The position numbers and the translations under genes were made by a program. A stretch of 36,335 nucleotides of DNA, taken from positions 86,094 through 122,428 of the forward strand of contig DKQT01000042.1 of assembly GCA_002471845.1 (NCBI GenBank). Direction: 5' to 3'. Origin of the DNA: Fidelibacterota bacterium UBA7301 (GTDB taxonomy: Bacteria; Fidelibacterota; Marinisomatia; Marinisomatales; TCS55). Every line of letters starts with the position of its first letter. Position 1 is the first letter of the stretch. Of this stretch, positions 1-8,290 are shown piece after piece. A model generated the notes under the pieces. That model searched no databases. It worked only from the letters and a program-made list of their open reading frames with translations, and was not told the origin of the DNA.

Positions 1-42
1 CTGTCAAGCCGGAGGTCGCGAGTTCAAGTCTCGTCAGTCCCG
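1..42 (+). tRNA. tRNA-Asp (GTC anticodon), 3' part only
   Basis: The window opens inside the anticodon loop CTGTCAA, which gives anticodon GTC (Asp). The anticodon-stem 3' side and variable loop follow. The T arm is GCGAG-TTCAAGT-CTCGT, closed by five pairs including one G-T. The 3' acceptor strand is CAGTCCC with discriminator G at position 42, as expected for tRNA-Asp. The next bases are CAC, so CCA does not appear to be encoded directly after the discriminator. The 5' half lies outside the window. Confidence 0.9.
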
Positions 43-46
43 CACC

Positions 47-76
47 AAACCCCGTCGAAAGATGGGGTTTTTTGTT
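47..76 (+). terminator. Rho-independent terminator of the tRNA
   Basis: AAACCCCGTC (47-56) pairs with GATGGGGTTT (61-70) around a GAAA tetraloop. All ten positions pair, one as a G-T wobble. A T-run follows to about position 73. It lies directly after the tRNA and before the thioredoxin-like gene. Confidence 0.9.
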
Positions 77-159
77 TATAAAAGAGATACACACATTGTT
101 GGGTGATTCTGTGTAATTTTTAGAATGAAACGCTTCTGGGTCAAATAAAGGAGTACAAA

Positions 160-195
160 ATGAAACGTGCCAAACTATTAATTTTGCCCGCATGA
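160..195 (+). CDS. 11-codon leader ORF overlapping the next start
   Basis: An ATG at 160 sits 6 bases after a good Shine-Dalgarno (AAAGGAG, 147-153). It encodes MKRAKLLILPA and stops at TGA 193-195. The stop overlaps the ATG at 192 as ATGA. The downstream gene has no ribosome-binding site of its own, so this leader probably delivers ribosomes to it. Alternatively the leader is the true N-terminus of that lipoprotein, split off by a one- or two-base frameshift: its basic then hydrophobic residues look like the start of a signal peptide. The sequence alone does not decide between these. Confidence 0.45.
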   Translation: MKRAKLLILPA

Positions 196-692
196 GATTA
201 ACCTTTATTGCCGTATTTTGCACCTGTTTGTTAGATTGTGCCGGGATCATACCTAAGGATGATCCTTCCGTTGTCCTCGAAGATGGGAATTATTTCGGCA
301 CCCTGAACAAATCTTTGATCGAAGGCCGGGAAGCCTACACCTGGTTCTCAAAGCAATATGATGCCTACCTTCCTGATAAAAAGGTATTGGACAAAGCAAA
401 ACTGCAGCGGGTTTCGATCAAGGTATTTATGGGAACCTGGTGCCACGACAGCCGCCGGGAAGTACCCCGGTTTTATAAGATACTGGACCAGTTAAATTTT
501 GATTATGATAATTTTGAGATCATCGGCCTTACCAAGGACAAGAAAGGACGTTTTAGGGATTATTCCGATTTTAGGATCACCAATACACCCACCTTTATTT
601 TTTACCGCGGGGATATTGAGGTGGGCCGTATAATTGAAAAGCCGGAAGGATCATTGGAATCCCACATGCAGAAAATATTGACGGAACTATAA
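192..692 (+). CDS. Thioredoxin-like envelope protein (WCHDS type)
   Basis: This 166-residue protein has a hydrophobic, cysteine-containing N-terminus (residues 3-17) that resembles a lipoprotein signal, although the residue before Cys16 is Asp, which is not canonical. The thioredoxin fold is shown by GTWCHDSRREVP at 81-92 and the cis-proline loop TNTPTFIF at 131-138. The active site is C84-H-D-S87, so it has one cysteine rather than a CxxC pair. Such proteins are common in Bacteroidetes-like genomes and are not standard disulfide oxidoreductases. The start at 192 depends on overlap with the leader ORF at 160-195. The stop codon overlaps the next gene as TAATG, so the two are translationally coupled. 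The partner or substrate is unknown. Confidence 0.8.
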   Translation: MRLTFIAVFCTCLLDCAGIIPKDDPSVVLEDGNYFGTLNKSLIEGREAYTWFSKQYDAYLPDKKVLDKAKLQRVSIKVFMGTWCHDSRREVPRFYKILDQLNFDYDNFEIIGLTKDKKGRFRDYSDFRITNTPTFIFYRGDIEVGRIIEKPEGSLESHMQKILTEL

Positions 693-958
693 TGAGAACG
701 ACACCGGAAGAAAAGAAAGAATTAGATGACTGGGTTGAAAATGAATATCCCAAGAGCATCCGCCGTATGGAGGATTCCAGTCCCTTCCACAGGATCGGGA
801 AAATACTCATCGGGCTGGGCATCCTCGCCTATGTGGTTTTTGTCCTCCTTCATCTTTCCTTTTTAAAAATCACTGCCATCGGGTTACTTTTGGCAGGGAT
901 GGGTGTGGAAGTTTTCGCCTTGAACAAATATTTTAAATCATTATCCAATGACAATTGA
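692..958 (+). CDS. Small two-helix membrane protein, function unknown
   Basis: This is an 88-residue protein. A charged N-terminal stretch of about 30 residues (rich in E, K, D and R) is followed by two predicted membrane helices at roughly 36-55 and 59-78. The short turn between them suggests a hairpin with both ends on the same side of the membrane. I do not recognise the family. Its start codon shares the A of the upstream stop codon (TAATG), and its own 3' end overlaps the SDR gene by 11 bases. It is therefore very likely co-translated with both neighbours. Confidence 0.7.
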   Translation: MRTTPEEKKELDDWVENEYPKSIRRMEDSSPFHRIGKILIGLGILAYVVFVLLHLSFLKITAIGLLLAGMGVEVFALNKYFKSLSNDN

Positions 959-1688
959 TTTTGCAGGAAAGACTATTTTGGTCACCGGCGGCTCCGGCGG
1001 GATCGGCCGGGCTATTTGCACAGCGTTTGCAAAAGCGAACGCTGCCGTGGCGGTCCATTACCACACCAATAAAAAGGGGGCTGAGGATACTTTAGTTTCC
1101 TTAGCCGGAGAAGGTCATTCAATCTACCAGGCAGATCTGTCTGATCCCGCTGAAGTGGAAAAACTGGTTCGGTCCCTTGGCGCTATTGATGTGGTGGTCA
1201 ACAATGCGGCGGTGGTTGAACAGTATAATCTTGATTCATTGTCGTTTGACGATTGGCGGGATGTGTGGAAGCGAACCATTGGTGCCAACCTCATGGGCCC
1301 GGCCTACCTTATGTACTGCGCAGCAAAAGTAATGCAGAAAAACGGCGGCGGAAAGTTTGTGAACATTTCATCTCGAGGTGCGTTTCGGGGTGAGCCCAAA
1401 GCACCGGCCTATGGCGCCAGCAAAGCGGGACTCAATGCCTTAGGGCAATCCATGGCCCAGGCCTTGGCAAAAGACAATATTTTTGTTTATACCATCGCTC
1501 CCGGGTTTGTTGACACAGACCGCGTAGCAGGGATGGTGGATGAGTCAATTCGGGCTCAAAGCCCCTTAAATCGAGTGGCTAAACCGGAAGAAGTGGCTCG
1601 CACAGCCCTTTGGTTGGCATCAGAAGGCAATGACTTCCTCACTGGATGCATCGTGGATGTAAATGGCGCATCCTATCTGCGTTCATAA
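948..1688 (+). CDS. Short-chain dehydrogenase/reductase (FabG-like)
   Basis: This 246-residue classical SDR matches the usual family length of about 250. It has the Rossmann NAD(P)-binding motif TGGSGGIG near residues 14-21, the NNAA motif after the fourth strand, and the catalytic Ser, Tyr and Lys in ISSRGAF...PAYGASK. The C-terminal part has the usual APGFVDTD substrate-loop segment and ends with a conserved-looking VDVNGA. It reduces or oxidises a carbonyl/alcohol group. The substrate cannot be read from sequence: 3-oxoacyl-ACP reductase (FabG) is the default guess, but nothing nearby belongs to fatty-acid synthesis. Its start overlaps the preceding membrane-protein gene by 11 bases. A terminator follows immediately. 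Confidence 0.85.
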   Translation: MTIDFAGKTILVTGGSGGIGRAICTAFAKANAAVAVHYHTNKKGAEDTLVSLAGEGHSIYQADLSDPAEVEKLVRSLGAIDVVVNNAAVVEQYNLDSLSFDDWRDVWKRTIGANLMGPAYLMYCAAKVMQKNGGGKFVNISSRGAFRGEPKAPAYGASKAGLNALGQSMAQALAKDNIFVYTIAPGFVDTDRVAGMVDESIRAQSPLNRVAKPEEVARTALWLASEGNDFLTGCIVDVNGASYLRS

Positions 1689-1689
1689 A

Positions 1690-1718
1690 AAAAGCCCCCA
1701 GTTTGCAAGGAGGCTTTT
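1690..1718. terminator. Bidirectional terminator between convergent genes
   Basis: AAAAGCC (1690-1696) pairs with GGCTTTT (1712-1718), and CC (1698-1699) pairs with GG (1709-1710). One mismatch separates the two helices and the loop is nine bases. A-run and T-run flanks allow it to end both the SDR transcript (+) and the 1741-4500 transcript (-). Confidence 0.8.
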
Positions 1719-1740
1719 AATCGCAAAAAATCTAAAATTA

Positions 1741-4500
1741 TTATTTTAGCAACTGCATCTTTTTAGACTGCACTCGGCCATTACTTTCGAGGCGATAGAT
1801 ATACATCCCCGAAGGCATACTATTTCCGGAAGCATCCTTTCCATTCCATGTCACATGGTGTGTGCCACCCTGTTTTTCACCATGGTAAAGATTGGCCACC
1901 TCACGGCCTGCAATGTCAAAGACCTTTAATGTGACCCATCCTGCTTGGTCTAGAGTGAATGGTATTTGAGTTGAAGGATTGAATGGGTTCGGGAAATTTT
2001 GTTCCAATGAAAATGAACTGGGAATCGCCGGTTCATTTACCGCTAGAACATCCTGATTAAAACGGGCAGAGTAGATTCCATTTCCGTGGGTCGCGATAGC
2101 GATATATCCGTCAGAAGGTCGGCCGGCAATCATATCCACAACTATATTCCCAATTGTAGATGTACCCTCCTGCATCCACGTAGTATTTGTACCATCTAAT
2201 TTATCGGTGGAATACAGCCCAGTGCTAGTTGCTGCAAAATATTTATAGCCTGTTTTTAATGGGTAAACATATACATGTCTAACGGAGGGTCCTGATCCAT
2301 AGCCACTCACATTTTCTTCCAAGTTTCCGCTTACGTCCGTCCAAGATTCACCACCATCTACAGAATAGTAAATTGACCGCACTTCATAACTGGAAAAACA
2401 TACTATCACCTTGTTGCCGTCATATGGGTCAACAGATATCCCGCTTAAATAACCTGAGGTTCTGATATCATTTTTAATCAATTGGGCTTCATCCCCTTTA
2501 TGAGCATTATCCAGTCGGTAGATATATCCTGAAGATGTACCATAATACAAACGATGGGGCGGATTATTTATACTTCCTCCAAAAGCTGAAATACTTCCGA
2601 TAGCTGAGGTACCGTCTAATCTTTCCCATTGTTTACTTTCGTAACTACCGCCCCCAGCAGGCTGTTCATAATTCTGTTGATTAAGATATACATCATTGTT
2701 TCGATATATATATTTATCTCCTGCATAATAGAGTATATGATCGTTCAAGGGGTCTGAATACAGTGGATTGATAAATAATGCTTCCTCTTCTCGATCAAAA
2801 TCTGGCGGATAAAGATATGCCCACGAATAATTATTATATTTTCCCTCTCCAAAGGACCAACTAAAGGGGTTTGTATAATCCTTTATCAATGTATACCCTT
2901 TTTGGGAAGAAAGAATGTAAGCCTGGCCATTATTAATGACTGAGCAATAGGCACCGTCCCCACCATTTACATGATTCCAGGCTTTAGCGGTATCTGCAAC
3001 AGTTGTCTCCTGCGTTCCATTATCCTGGGTACCACCCATAACCAGGTTTGAATATCTACCTGAAGGGTCAATAGCAATGGTATAAAATTGAGTAGTAACA
3101 TATCCATTGTTTAAAGAGGTCCACTTTTTATCCCACGCTGTATGATCATTCATAAGGTGTAATCCACCATCACTTGCCGATAATACTTTATAAGCATCAT
3201 CTTTAAATAAAATGACATCATGTTGGTCCGGGTGATGATTGGATGTACCATAACCGCCAAACTTATAGTTTTTCCCTTCAGATCCTACCCCATCCGTGGA
3301 ATAGTATAAATTTGTACCGCCATAATAAACCAGGTTTTCATCGGCCGGACTCACCTTCACATGAATGTCATAGCCATCTTGGGAATTATAATCGCTGGGT
3401 AGGTTTTGACTGCGATCTTCCCACGAGCCACCTGTTCCTGATCCATCACCGGATAAATATTTATATTTCCAAAAAATGTGGCTATCACTTGTATTAGCGA
3501 TAAAATAAGCGACAGAGTCATTCGATTCCGAAATATCCACAACCATTCGATTAAAAGAAGCTGTAAAGTTTGATGGTGTAATATTTGTCCAGGTTTCTCC
3601 ATCGGTCGATCTCATGATCGGGCCATCAGCTTCTTCATTTCCGAGTACAGCAATCATGAGCCCTTTGCTTGTCATAGTTATATCTGTGTAACGGTCTTCG
3701 CCCCCACCCAGAATTATAGTCCAAGTGGCGCCTTCATCTTCACTTTTATAAATCGTACCAAAGGAGGCTGTAAAAACATGGCCAGTGGTGGGATGCACTT
3801 TAATCCGCCAAGAATAGTTGAGGTAATTATCAAGAAATTCCGGTGTGTCCGTAGAGGTGGAAGAAATCAATTCCCAGTTATACCCGTTATCAATTGATTT
3901 ATAAATGCCGTCTCCGCGAAATGGTGCACCACGAGCACCAGCTGAATTCCCTCTTAATTCACCGGTGGTAGCGTACCAAATATTATTTTTCCCATCCCTG
4001 GGATCCTGGGTAATGAATGATATACTGTGCAGCTGTTGTTTTTTGGTCATTTTTTTCCAGGAAGTCCCCCCGTCTTCAGAGCGCCAAATACCGCCGGATA
4101 CACCGCCGGATATCAATGTGTTGGGGTCCTTTTTGTCTATCACAACACCACGGGTTCTTCCCCCCACATTATAGGGACCTCTGAGGATCCAATTTAATTC
4201 CTTCTGCCGGGCAGAAGATGATCGTTCCAGCCTGACAGGTAATCCGTTTTCTTTAGGCAAGGATTCGGCAAATTTCAATGATCGAAGGCGTATACCATCT
4301 GGAATTTCATTGGTATAAGGGCTCTTCAATCGGAGCCATTCGAATTTAAGGCGTTCACTGGGTCCCCCTTCTTTTCTTTCTTCTGATGGCTGGCTGCTCG
4401 GCAGTCCTATATTCGGAGGGTTATTGAATATTTTTCCTAAAAATAAAGTGCCTATAAACAGGGTTAGAAAGACCACCCCGCTAAAATCAAATTTTTTCAC
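1741..4500 (-). CDS. Secreted Asp-box/beta-propeller protein with type IX sorting tail
   Basis: This 919-residue exported protein starts with a basic then hydrophobic segment (residues 2-24) that can act as a signal. The body carries repeated Asp-box motifs (S-x-D-x-G-x-x-W), clearly at 141-148, 202-209 and 253-260 and again near 725. This is typical of sortilin/BNR-type beta-propellers that bind or cleave glycans and proteins. From about 823 there is a C-terminal domain containing NFPNPFNPST and SGMYIYRL. It is an FlgD-like/Por-type tail that directs secretion and surface attachment through the type IX system. The start is GTG at 4500, preceded by TTGGAG. No catalytic residues for a glycosidase are evident, so binding is as likely as catalysis. 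No T9SS machinery gene is in the window. Confidence 0.85.
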   Translation of the reverse strand: MKKFDFSGVVFLTLFIGTLFLGKIFNNPPNIGLPSSQPSEERKEGGPSERLKFEWLRLKSPYTNEIPDGIRLRSLKFAESLPKENGLPVRLERSSSARQKELNWILRGPYNVGGRTRGVVIDKKDPNTLISGGVSGGIWRSEDGGTSWKKMTKKQQLHSISFITQDPRDGKNNIWYATTGELRGNSAGARGAPFRGDGIYKSIDNGYNWELISSTSTDTPEFLDNYLNYSWRIKVHPTTGHVFTASFGTIYKSEDEGATWTIILGGGEDRYTDITMTSKGLMIAVLGNEEADGPIMRSTDGETWTNITPSNFTASFNRMVVDISESNDSVAYFIANTSDSHIFWKYKYLSGDGSGTGGSWEDRSQNLPSDYNSQDGYDIHVKVSPADENLVYYGGTNLYYSTDGVGSEGKNYKFGGYGTSNHHPDQHDVILFKDDAYKVLSASDGGLHLMNDHTAWDKKWTSLNNGYVTTQFYTIAIDPSGRYSNLVMGGTQDNGTQETTVADTAKAWNHVNGGDGAYCSVINNGQAYILSSQKGYTLIKDYTNPFSWSFGEGKYNNYSWAYLYPPDFDREEEALFINPLYSDPLNDHILYYAGDKYIYRNNDVYLNQQNYEQPAGGGSYESKQWERLDGTSAIGSISAFGGSINNPPHRLYYGTSSGYIYRLDNAHKGDEAQLIKNDIRTSGYLSGISVDPYDGNKVIVCFSSYEVRSIYYSVDGGESWTDVSGNLEENVSGYGSGPSVRHVYVYPLKTGYKYFAATSTGLYSTDKLDGTNTTWMQEGTSTIGNIVVDMIAGRPSDGYIAIATHGNGIYSARFNQDVLAVNEPAIPSSFSLEQNFPNPFNPSTQIPFTLDQAGWVTLKVFDIAGREVANLYHGEKQGGTHHVTWNGKDASGNSMPSGMYIYRLESNGRVQSKKMQLLK

Positions 4501-4660
4501 TGATTACTCCAAATAATAATTCTGGTTAAGAGATTGAATTTACAAGTTTGCGAAATTAAATCTTAATTCTCTTTATGTCGTGTGTGAAGCATCACAATTT
4601 GATTTTTCACATTATTAATAATTGAATTATTATTAACCGTTAGAAAAATTCTGATAACTT

Positions 4661-6601
4661 TTATTTTGAAATTAAATGAACAGATCGTTTACGATTGATC
4701 TTTCCAGAGGCAGTTTTTATGAATTTTGGTAAAAAACAAACCTCCTTAGGTCGTGTAAATTTGTCTAGGCACTCAAATGAAATATCTATTTCTTCACCTT
4801 CCACAAATAATACTAATTTTTCACCCATGGTATCATCGGGCATGCCTCCAATAAAAAACAAAACATTTGGGTTGGCTTCAGTTAATTTTGCTTCGACCTT
4901 TTCAGGGATGATCTTAATTCCGCCTGAATTGATCACATTATCATATCGGCCCAGCCAGCGGAAGGATGTTTCATCAATCAGTGCAACCAAGTCATTCGTC
5001 AAAACAGGATTCGGGTTGAGCATTGGAGCATGAATGACCAAACAATCTCTCTCATCTATTTCGAACTGAACACCATCCAAAGCCTGAAATACATCTTGTT
5101 TATTTGGACCATTCAACGGTTTAATGGCCACATGGGTCAAGGTCTCCGTCATACTGTAGGTTTCATAAACTTGTGTTGAGATATCTCGAAGTTTATCCAC
5201 CAGTGCTGGATTCACCTGTCCGCCACCTACAATAAGTGTTTTCACTTTATCCAATTGGTTCAATGATTTCTCTAACTGCAATGGAACCATGGCTGCAAAA
5301 TCGATTGGTTTATTCAATCCTTTTAAAGGCGATGATGATGGTTCCACTACTTTTAAATCCAACCCCAATGCAAGAGCCCGTACTACCATCATTTTCCCCG
5401 CCACATACTTCATGGGCATACAGAGTAACGTAGAGTCTCCTTCCTTTAATTCAAATGTTTTACCTGTGAGTTGGGCAGAATTCTTCATCCATTCTTTTTT
5501 CACCTTAATAGATTTGGGCTTGCCTGTTGAACCGGAAGTTTGAAGCATCATTTCATTATTAGGTGAATACCAATCCGAAATAAATTGTTTCACTTCACCC
5601 CATATGGGTGAATCATCTTGTAATAATATTCCCGATTTCACTTTTAAGTGTGATGGAATATTATTCGTGAAAAGTTGACCCGTTCCCAGTCCTTGAAATC
5701 CATCTGGATTCATTTTGGATGTCCATTGGGCAATCGCATTCAAACCAATATTTGATTCCAATGCAGAAGTAATCCACCAACCGATATTCTGTTGTTTCGC
5801 CAATTCAACCCATTTTTCTGATTCTGAAAATCCACCTAACAAACTGGGTTTAAGTACCAAATATTGGGGTTGTACTTTTTCCAGCATTTCAGTTCTGCCT
5901 TTTTCATGTACTAATGGAATCAATTCTTCATCTAGGGCGATGGGAACTAGCGATGTTTGACACAATTCAGAAAGCAAATCCCATTGTCCGGTCTGGATGG
6001 GCTGTTCGATAGAGTGGAGATCAAATTCTGCCAATCTATTTAGCTTTTCTATAACATCGTCTTTTTTGAATGCACCGTTGGCATCCATACGGAGTTCCAG
6101 GCTATTTTCTCCAAATCGATTTCGTATAGATTTCAGTATTTCTAACTCTTTATCGAAATCCAATGCGCCGATTTTCATTTTGATGCATTTCCACCCTTCT
6201 TCCAATTTTTTCTCTACTTGGTGCATCATAAAATCCAGATTACCCATCCAAATGAGTCCGTTTATATCAATGGATTTGAAATCGTTATAATAGTTTTGTC
6301 CACCATCATTATTTAAATCCAAAGCCGCCATTTCCAATCCAAATCGTAAGGAGGGGAAATCTGAAAGAAGTGAAAAGTTGGTTAAAAACTGGTTTGGATT
6401 TTGGCAGATTTCATCCAGTTTAGAATCTATTTGGTCGAAACTGTCTAAACTCAATCCTGGCAATGGTGCGCATTCACCGATGCCGATTTTTCCATCATTA
6501 GATAAAGTGATATACCATACATCCCGAGATGTCATCACACCGCGGGATGTTCCTGCTGGTTGCTTAAAAACTATGTTCCTTTTTGACCAATGGGCTAACA
6601 T
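4661..6601 (-). CDS. menC-menE: MenC-MenE fusion: o-succinylbenzoate synthase / o-succinylbenzoyl-CoA ligase
   Basis: This 646-residue protein joins two consecutive menaquinone enzymes. Residues 1 to about 335 are MenC, an enolase-superfamily dehydratase that makes o-succinylbenzoate from SHCHC. The K-x-K pair (K141, K143), D173, E199, D224 and K251 match the family's catalytic and metal-binding positions. Residues from about 340 are a short MenE-type AMP-forming ligase that activates the product with CoA. Its motifs are TSGSTGKPK (355-363), YSMTE (482-486), GRYDN (551-555) and the catalytic lysine in SGKIN (K634). The ligase half is about 300 residues. It lacks much of the usual N-terminal subdomain, as in other short MenE forms. 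It starts 4 bases after the upstream sulfatase stop, so the two are co-transcribed. Confidence 0.92.
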   Translation of the reverse strand: MLAHWSKRNIVFKQPAGTSRGVMTSRDVWYITLSNDGKIGIGECAPLPGLSLDSFDQIDSKLDEICQNPNQFLTNFSLLSDFPSLRFGLEMAALDLNNDGGQNYYNDFKSIDINGLIWMGNLDFMMHQVEKKLEEGWKCIKMKIGALDFDKELEILKSIRNRFGENSLELRMDANGAFKKDDVIEKLNRLAEFDLHSIEQPIQTGQWDLLSELCQTSLVPIALDEELIPLVHEKGRTEMLEKVQPQYLVLKPSLLGGFSESEKWVELAKQQNIGWWITSALESNIGLNAIAQWTSKMNPDGFQGLGTGQLFTNNIPSHLKVKSGILLQDDSPIWGEVKQFISDWYSPNNEMMLQTSGSTGKPKSIKVKKEWMKNSAQLTGKTFELKEGDSTLLCMPMKYVAGKMMVVRALALGLDLKVVEPSSSPLKGLNKPIDFAAMVPLQLEKSLNQLDKVKTLIVGGGQVNPALVDKLRDISTQVYETYSMTETLTHVAIKPLNGPNKQDVFQALDGVQFEIDERDCLVIHAPMLNPNPVLTNDLVALIDETSFRWLGRYDNVINSGGIKIIPEKVEAKLTEANPNVLFFIGGMPDDTMGEKLVLFVEGEEIDISFECLDKFTRPKEVCFLPKFIKTASGKINRKRSVHLISK

Positions 6602-6605
6602 CTAT

Positions 6606-8183
6606 TTAATGTGATTCTCCAACCGCAACTCGGATACTATCCAATTGTAAGATAAGTTGTGATTTTATTTCCTGATAAGCTGGATCATTAAACCGGTTTT
6701 CCATTTCAGTTGGATCTAATTTTAAATCAAACAATTCCCAATCGTTGATATCATTATAAAAATGTATCAGCTTATATCGGTCTGTACGAATTCCATAATG
6801 TCTCTTAACAAAATGCCACCCTTGCGGATATTCATAATAGTGGTAATACATGGATTTCCGCCAATCTAAAGGTTGTTTACCTTTAGTAATTAAACGTAAT
6901 GATTGCCCCTGCATATCATTGGATGTACTAATATCAGCATAGTCCAGAAAAGTAGGCGCAAAATCAAGGTTTAATACGATATCATCAGAAATCTGACCTG
7001 CTTTTATTTCTTTTGGGTATCGCATTAAAAGTGGCATGCTTAACGATTCCTCATACATAAATCGCTTATCAAACCAACCATGTTCACCGAGATAAAAACC
7101 TTGGTCTGATGTATAGATGACAATAGTATTTTCAGTTAAACCTTCCTGGTCCAAATATTCCAATATCCGACCAATATTCTCATCCACAGATAAGATTACA
7201 CCCAAGTAATCTTCCATGTACCTCTGGAACTTCCATTCCAATAATGCTTTACCGGAAAGATTCGTATTTCGGAAATCTGCACTGATTGAATCATAATATG
7301 TTTCCCAAATCTTTCGCTGTTCGTCATTCATCCATTCACGGTATGAATCTCTTATCATGCCTGATACTTGGCCACTACCACCGCTACCTGTTTCCTGGTC
7401 AATATCGCCAGGCTTCAATTTCATATCCCATGTTAGGAACATGTCGTCGATCCGCATATCAGACTCTTTGGCAGCCAGAGATCGCGTTGAATAATCATCA
7501 TAAAATGTTTCTGGAAGTGGAAATTTTTTCCCTTTGAAAGCGCCCAAATATTTAAGATTTGGCATCCAATTGCGATGAGGTGCTTTATGATGGAGCAGCA
7601 TGGCAAAAGGTTTGTCTTTATCCCTGTTTTCCAGCGTTTCGATTGCCAAATCAGTAATGATATCAGTTACATATCCTTCAACATTCCTTTCCCCTGCGTT
7701 ATCAATAATCAATGGGTTGTAATATTCACCCTGCCCTTGAAGAATTTTCCAATAGTTAAATCCCGTTGGTTCACTTTTCAAATGCCATTTACCAATCATA
7801 GCTGTTTCATAACCAGCTGATTGTAAAATTTTTGGGAAAGTTTCTTGACCGCCATCAAATACTTGGCCATTATCTAGCACACCATTGATATGACTATATT
7901 TACCAGTAAGTAATACAGCCCGGCTCGGTGCACAAATTGAATTCGTTACAAAACTATTATTAAAAATAATTCCTTCTTTAGCAATTCTATCAATATTGGG
8001 TGTATGTATTAATTCACTACCATAAGCACTTATCGCACCTTCAGCATGATCATCACTCATAATGAAAAGAATATTCGGCCGTTCAGTAAAAGATATTCCA
8101 TTTTTTTTAATCGAATTAAAATAAACTACTAATAGTAATCCGATAGAAATAATTGAAAATAATGATATAATCTTAGAGCGCAT
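6606..8183 (-). CDS. Type I sulfatase, membrane-anchored or exported
   Basis: This 525-residue protein hydrolyses sulfate esters. An N-terminal hydrophobic segment (about residues 5-22) serves as signal or anchor. The sulfatase core begins at NILFIMSDDH, which supplies the metal-binding Asp pair. The formylglycine motif CAPSR follows, with Cys84 counted from the ATG at 8183. The later GKWHL, HHKAPH and TSDQG segments complete the active site. The C-terminal YYHYYEYP...YKLIHFYNDINDWELFDL resembles the DUF4976-type subdomain of N-acetylglucosamine-6-/iduronate-type sulfatases. I chose ATG 8183 over the TTG at 8195. It lies between the MenA-sulfatase gene and menC-menE, with a 4-base gap to the latter. 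No maturase for the formylglycine is in the window. Confidence 0.85.
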   Translation of the reverse strand: MRSKIISLFSIISIGLLLVVYFNSIKKNGISFTERPNILFIMSDDHAEGAISAYGSELIHTPNIDRIAKEGIIFNNSFVTNSICAPSRAVLLTGKYSHINGVLDNGQVFDGGQETFPKILQSAGYETAMIGKWHLKSEPTGFNYWKILQGQGEYYNPLIIDNAGERNVEGYVTDIITDLAIETLENRDKDKPFAMLLHHKAPHRNWMPNLKYLGAFKGKKFPLPETFYDDYSTRSLAAKESDMRIDDMFLTWDMKLKPGDIDQETGSGGSGQVSGMIRDSYREWMNDEQRKIWETYYDSISADFRNTNLSGKALLEWKFQRYMEDYLGVILSVDENIGRILEYLDQEGLTENTIVIYTSDQGFYLGEHGWFDKRFMYEESLSMPLLMRYPKEIKAGQISDDIVLNLDFAPTFLDYADISTSNDMQGQSLRLITKGKQPLDWRKSMYYHYYEYPQGWHFVKRHYGIRTDRYKLIHFYNDINDWELFDLKLDPTEMENRFNDPAYQEIKSQLILQLDSIRVAVGESH

Positions 8184-8290
8184 AAAACATCTCAATATTT
8201 GATATTGTTGAATACTGTTTCGTGATCACTCTATGTGAGTGGGCAGTTAAGTTATTCATTAAAGGTTTTTCCCTTTTTACTTTTTTTCAT

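Noticed and set aside
8184..8290. Possible promoter between the two sulfatase genes
   Set aside because: The 107-base gap is AT-rich with no clear paired hexamers or dyad; read-through from upstream is simpler.
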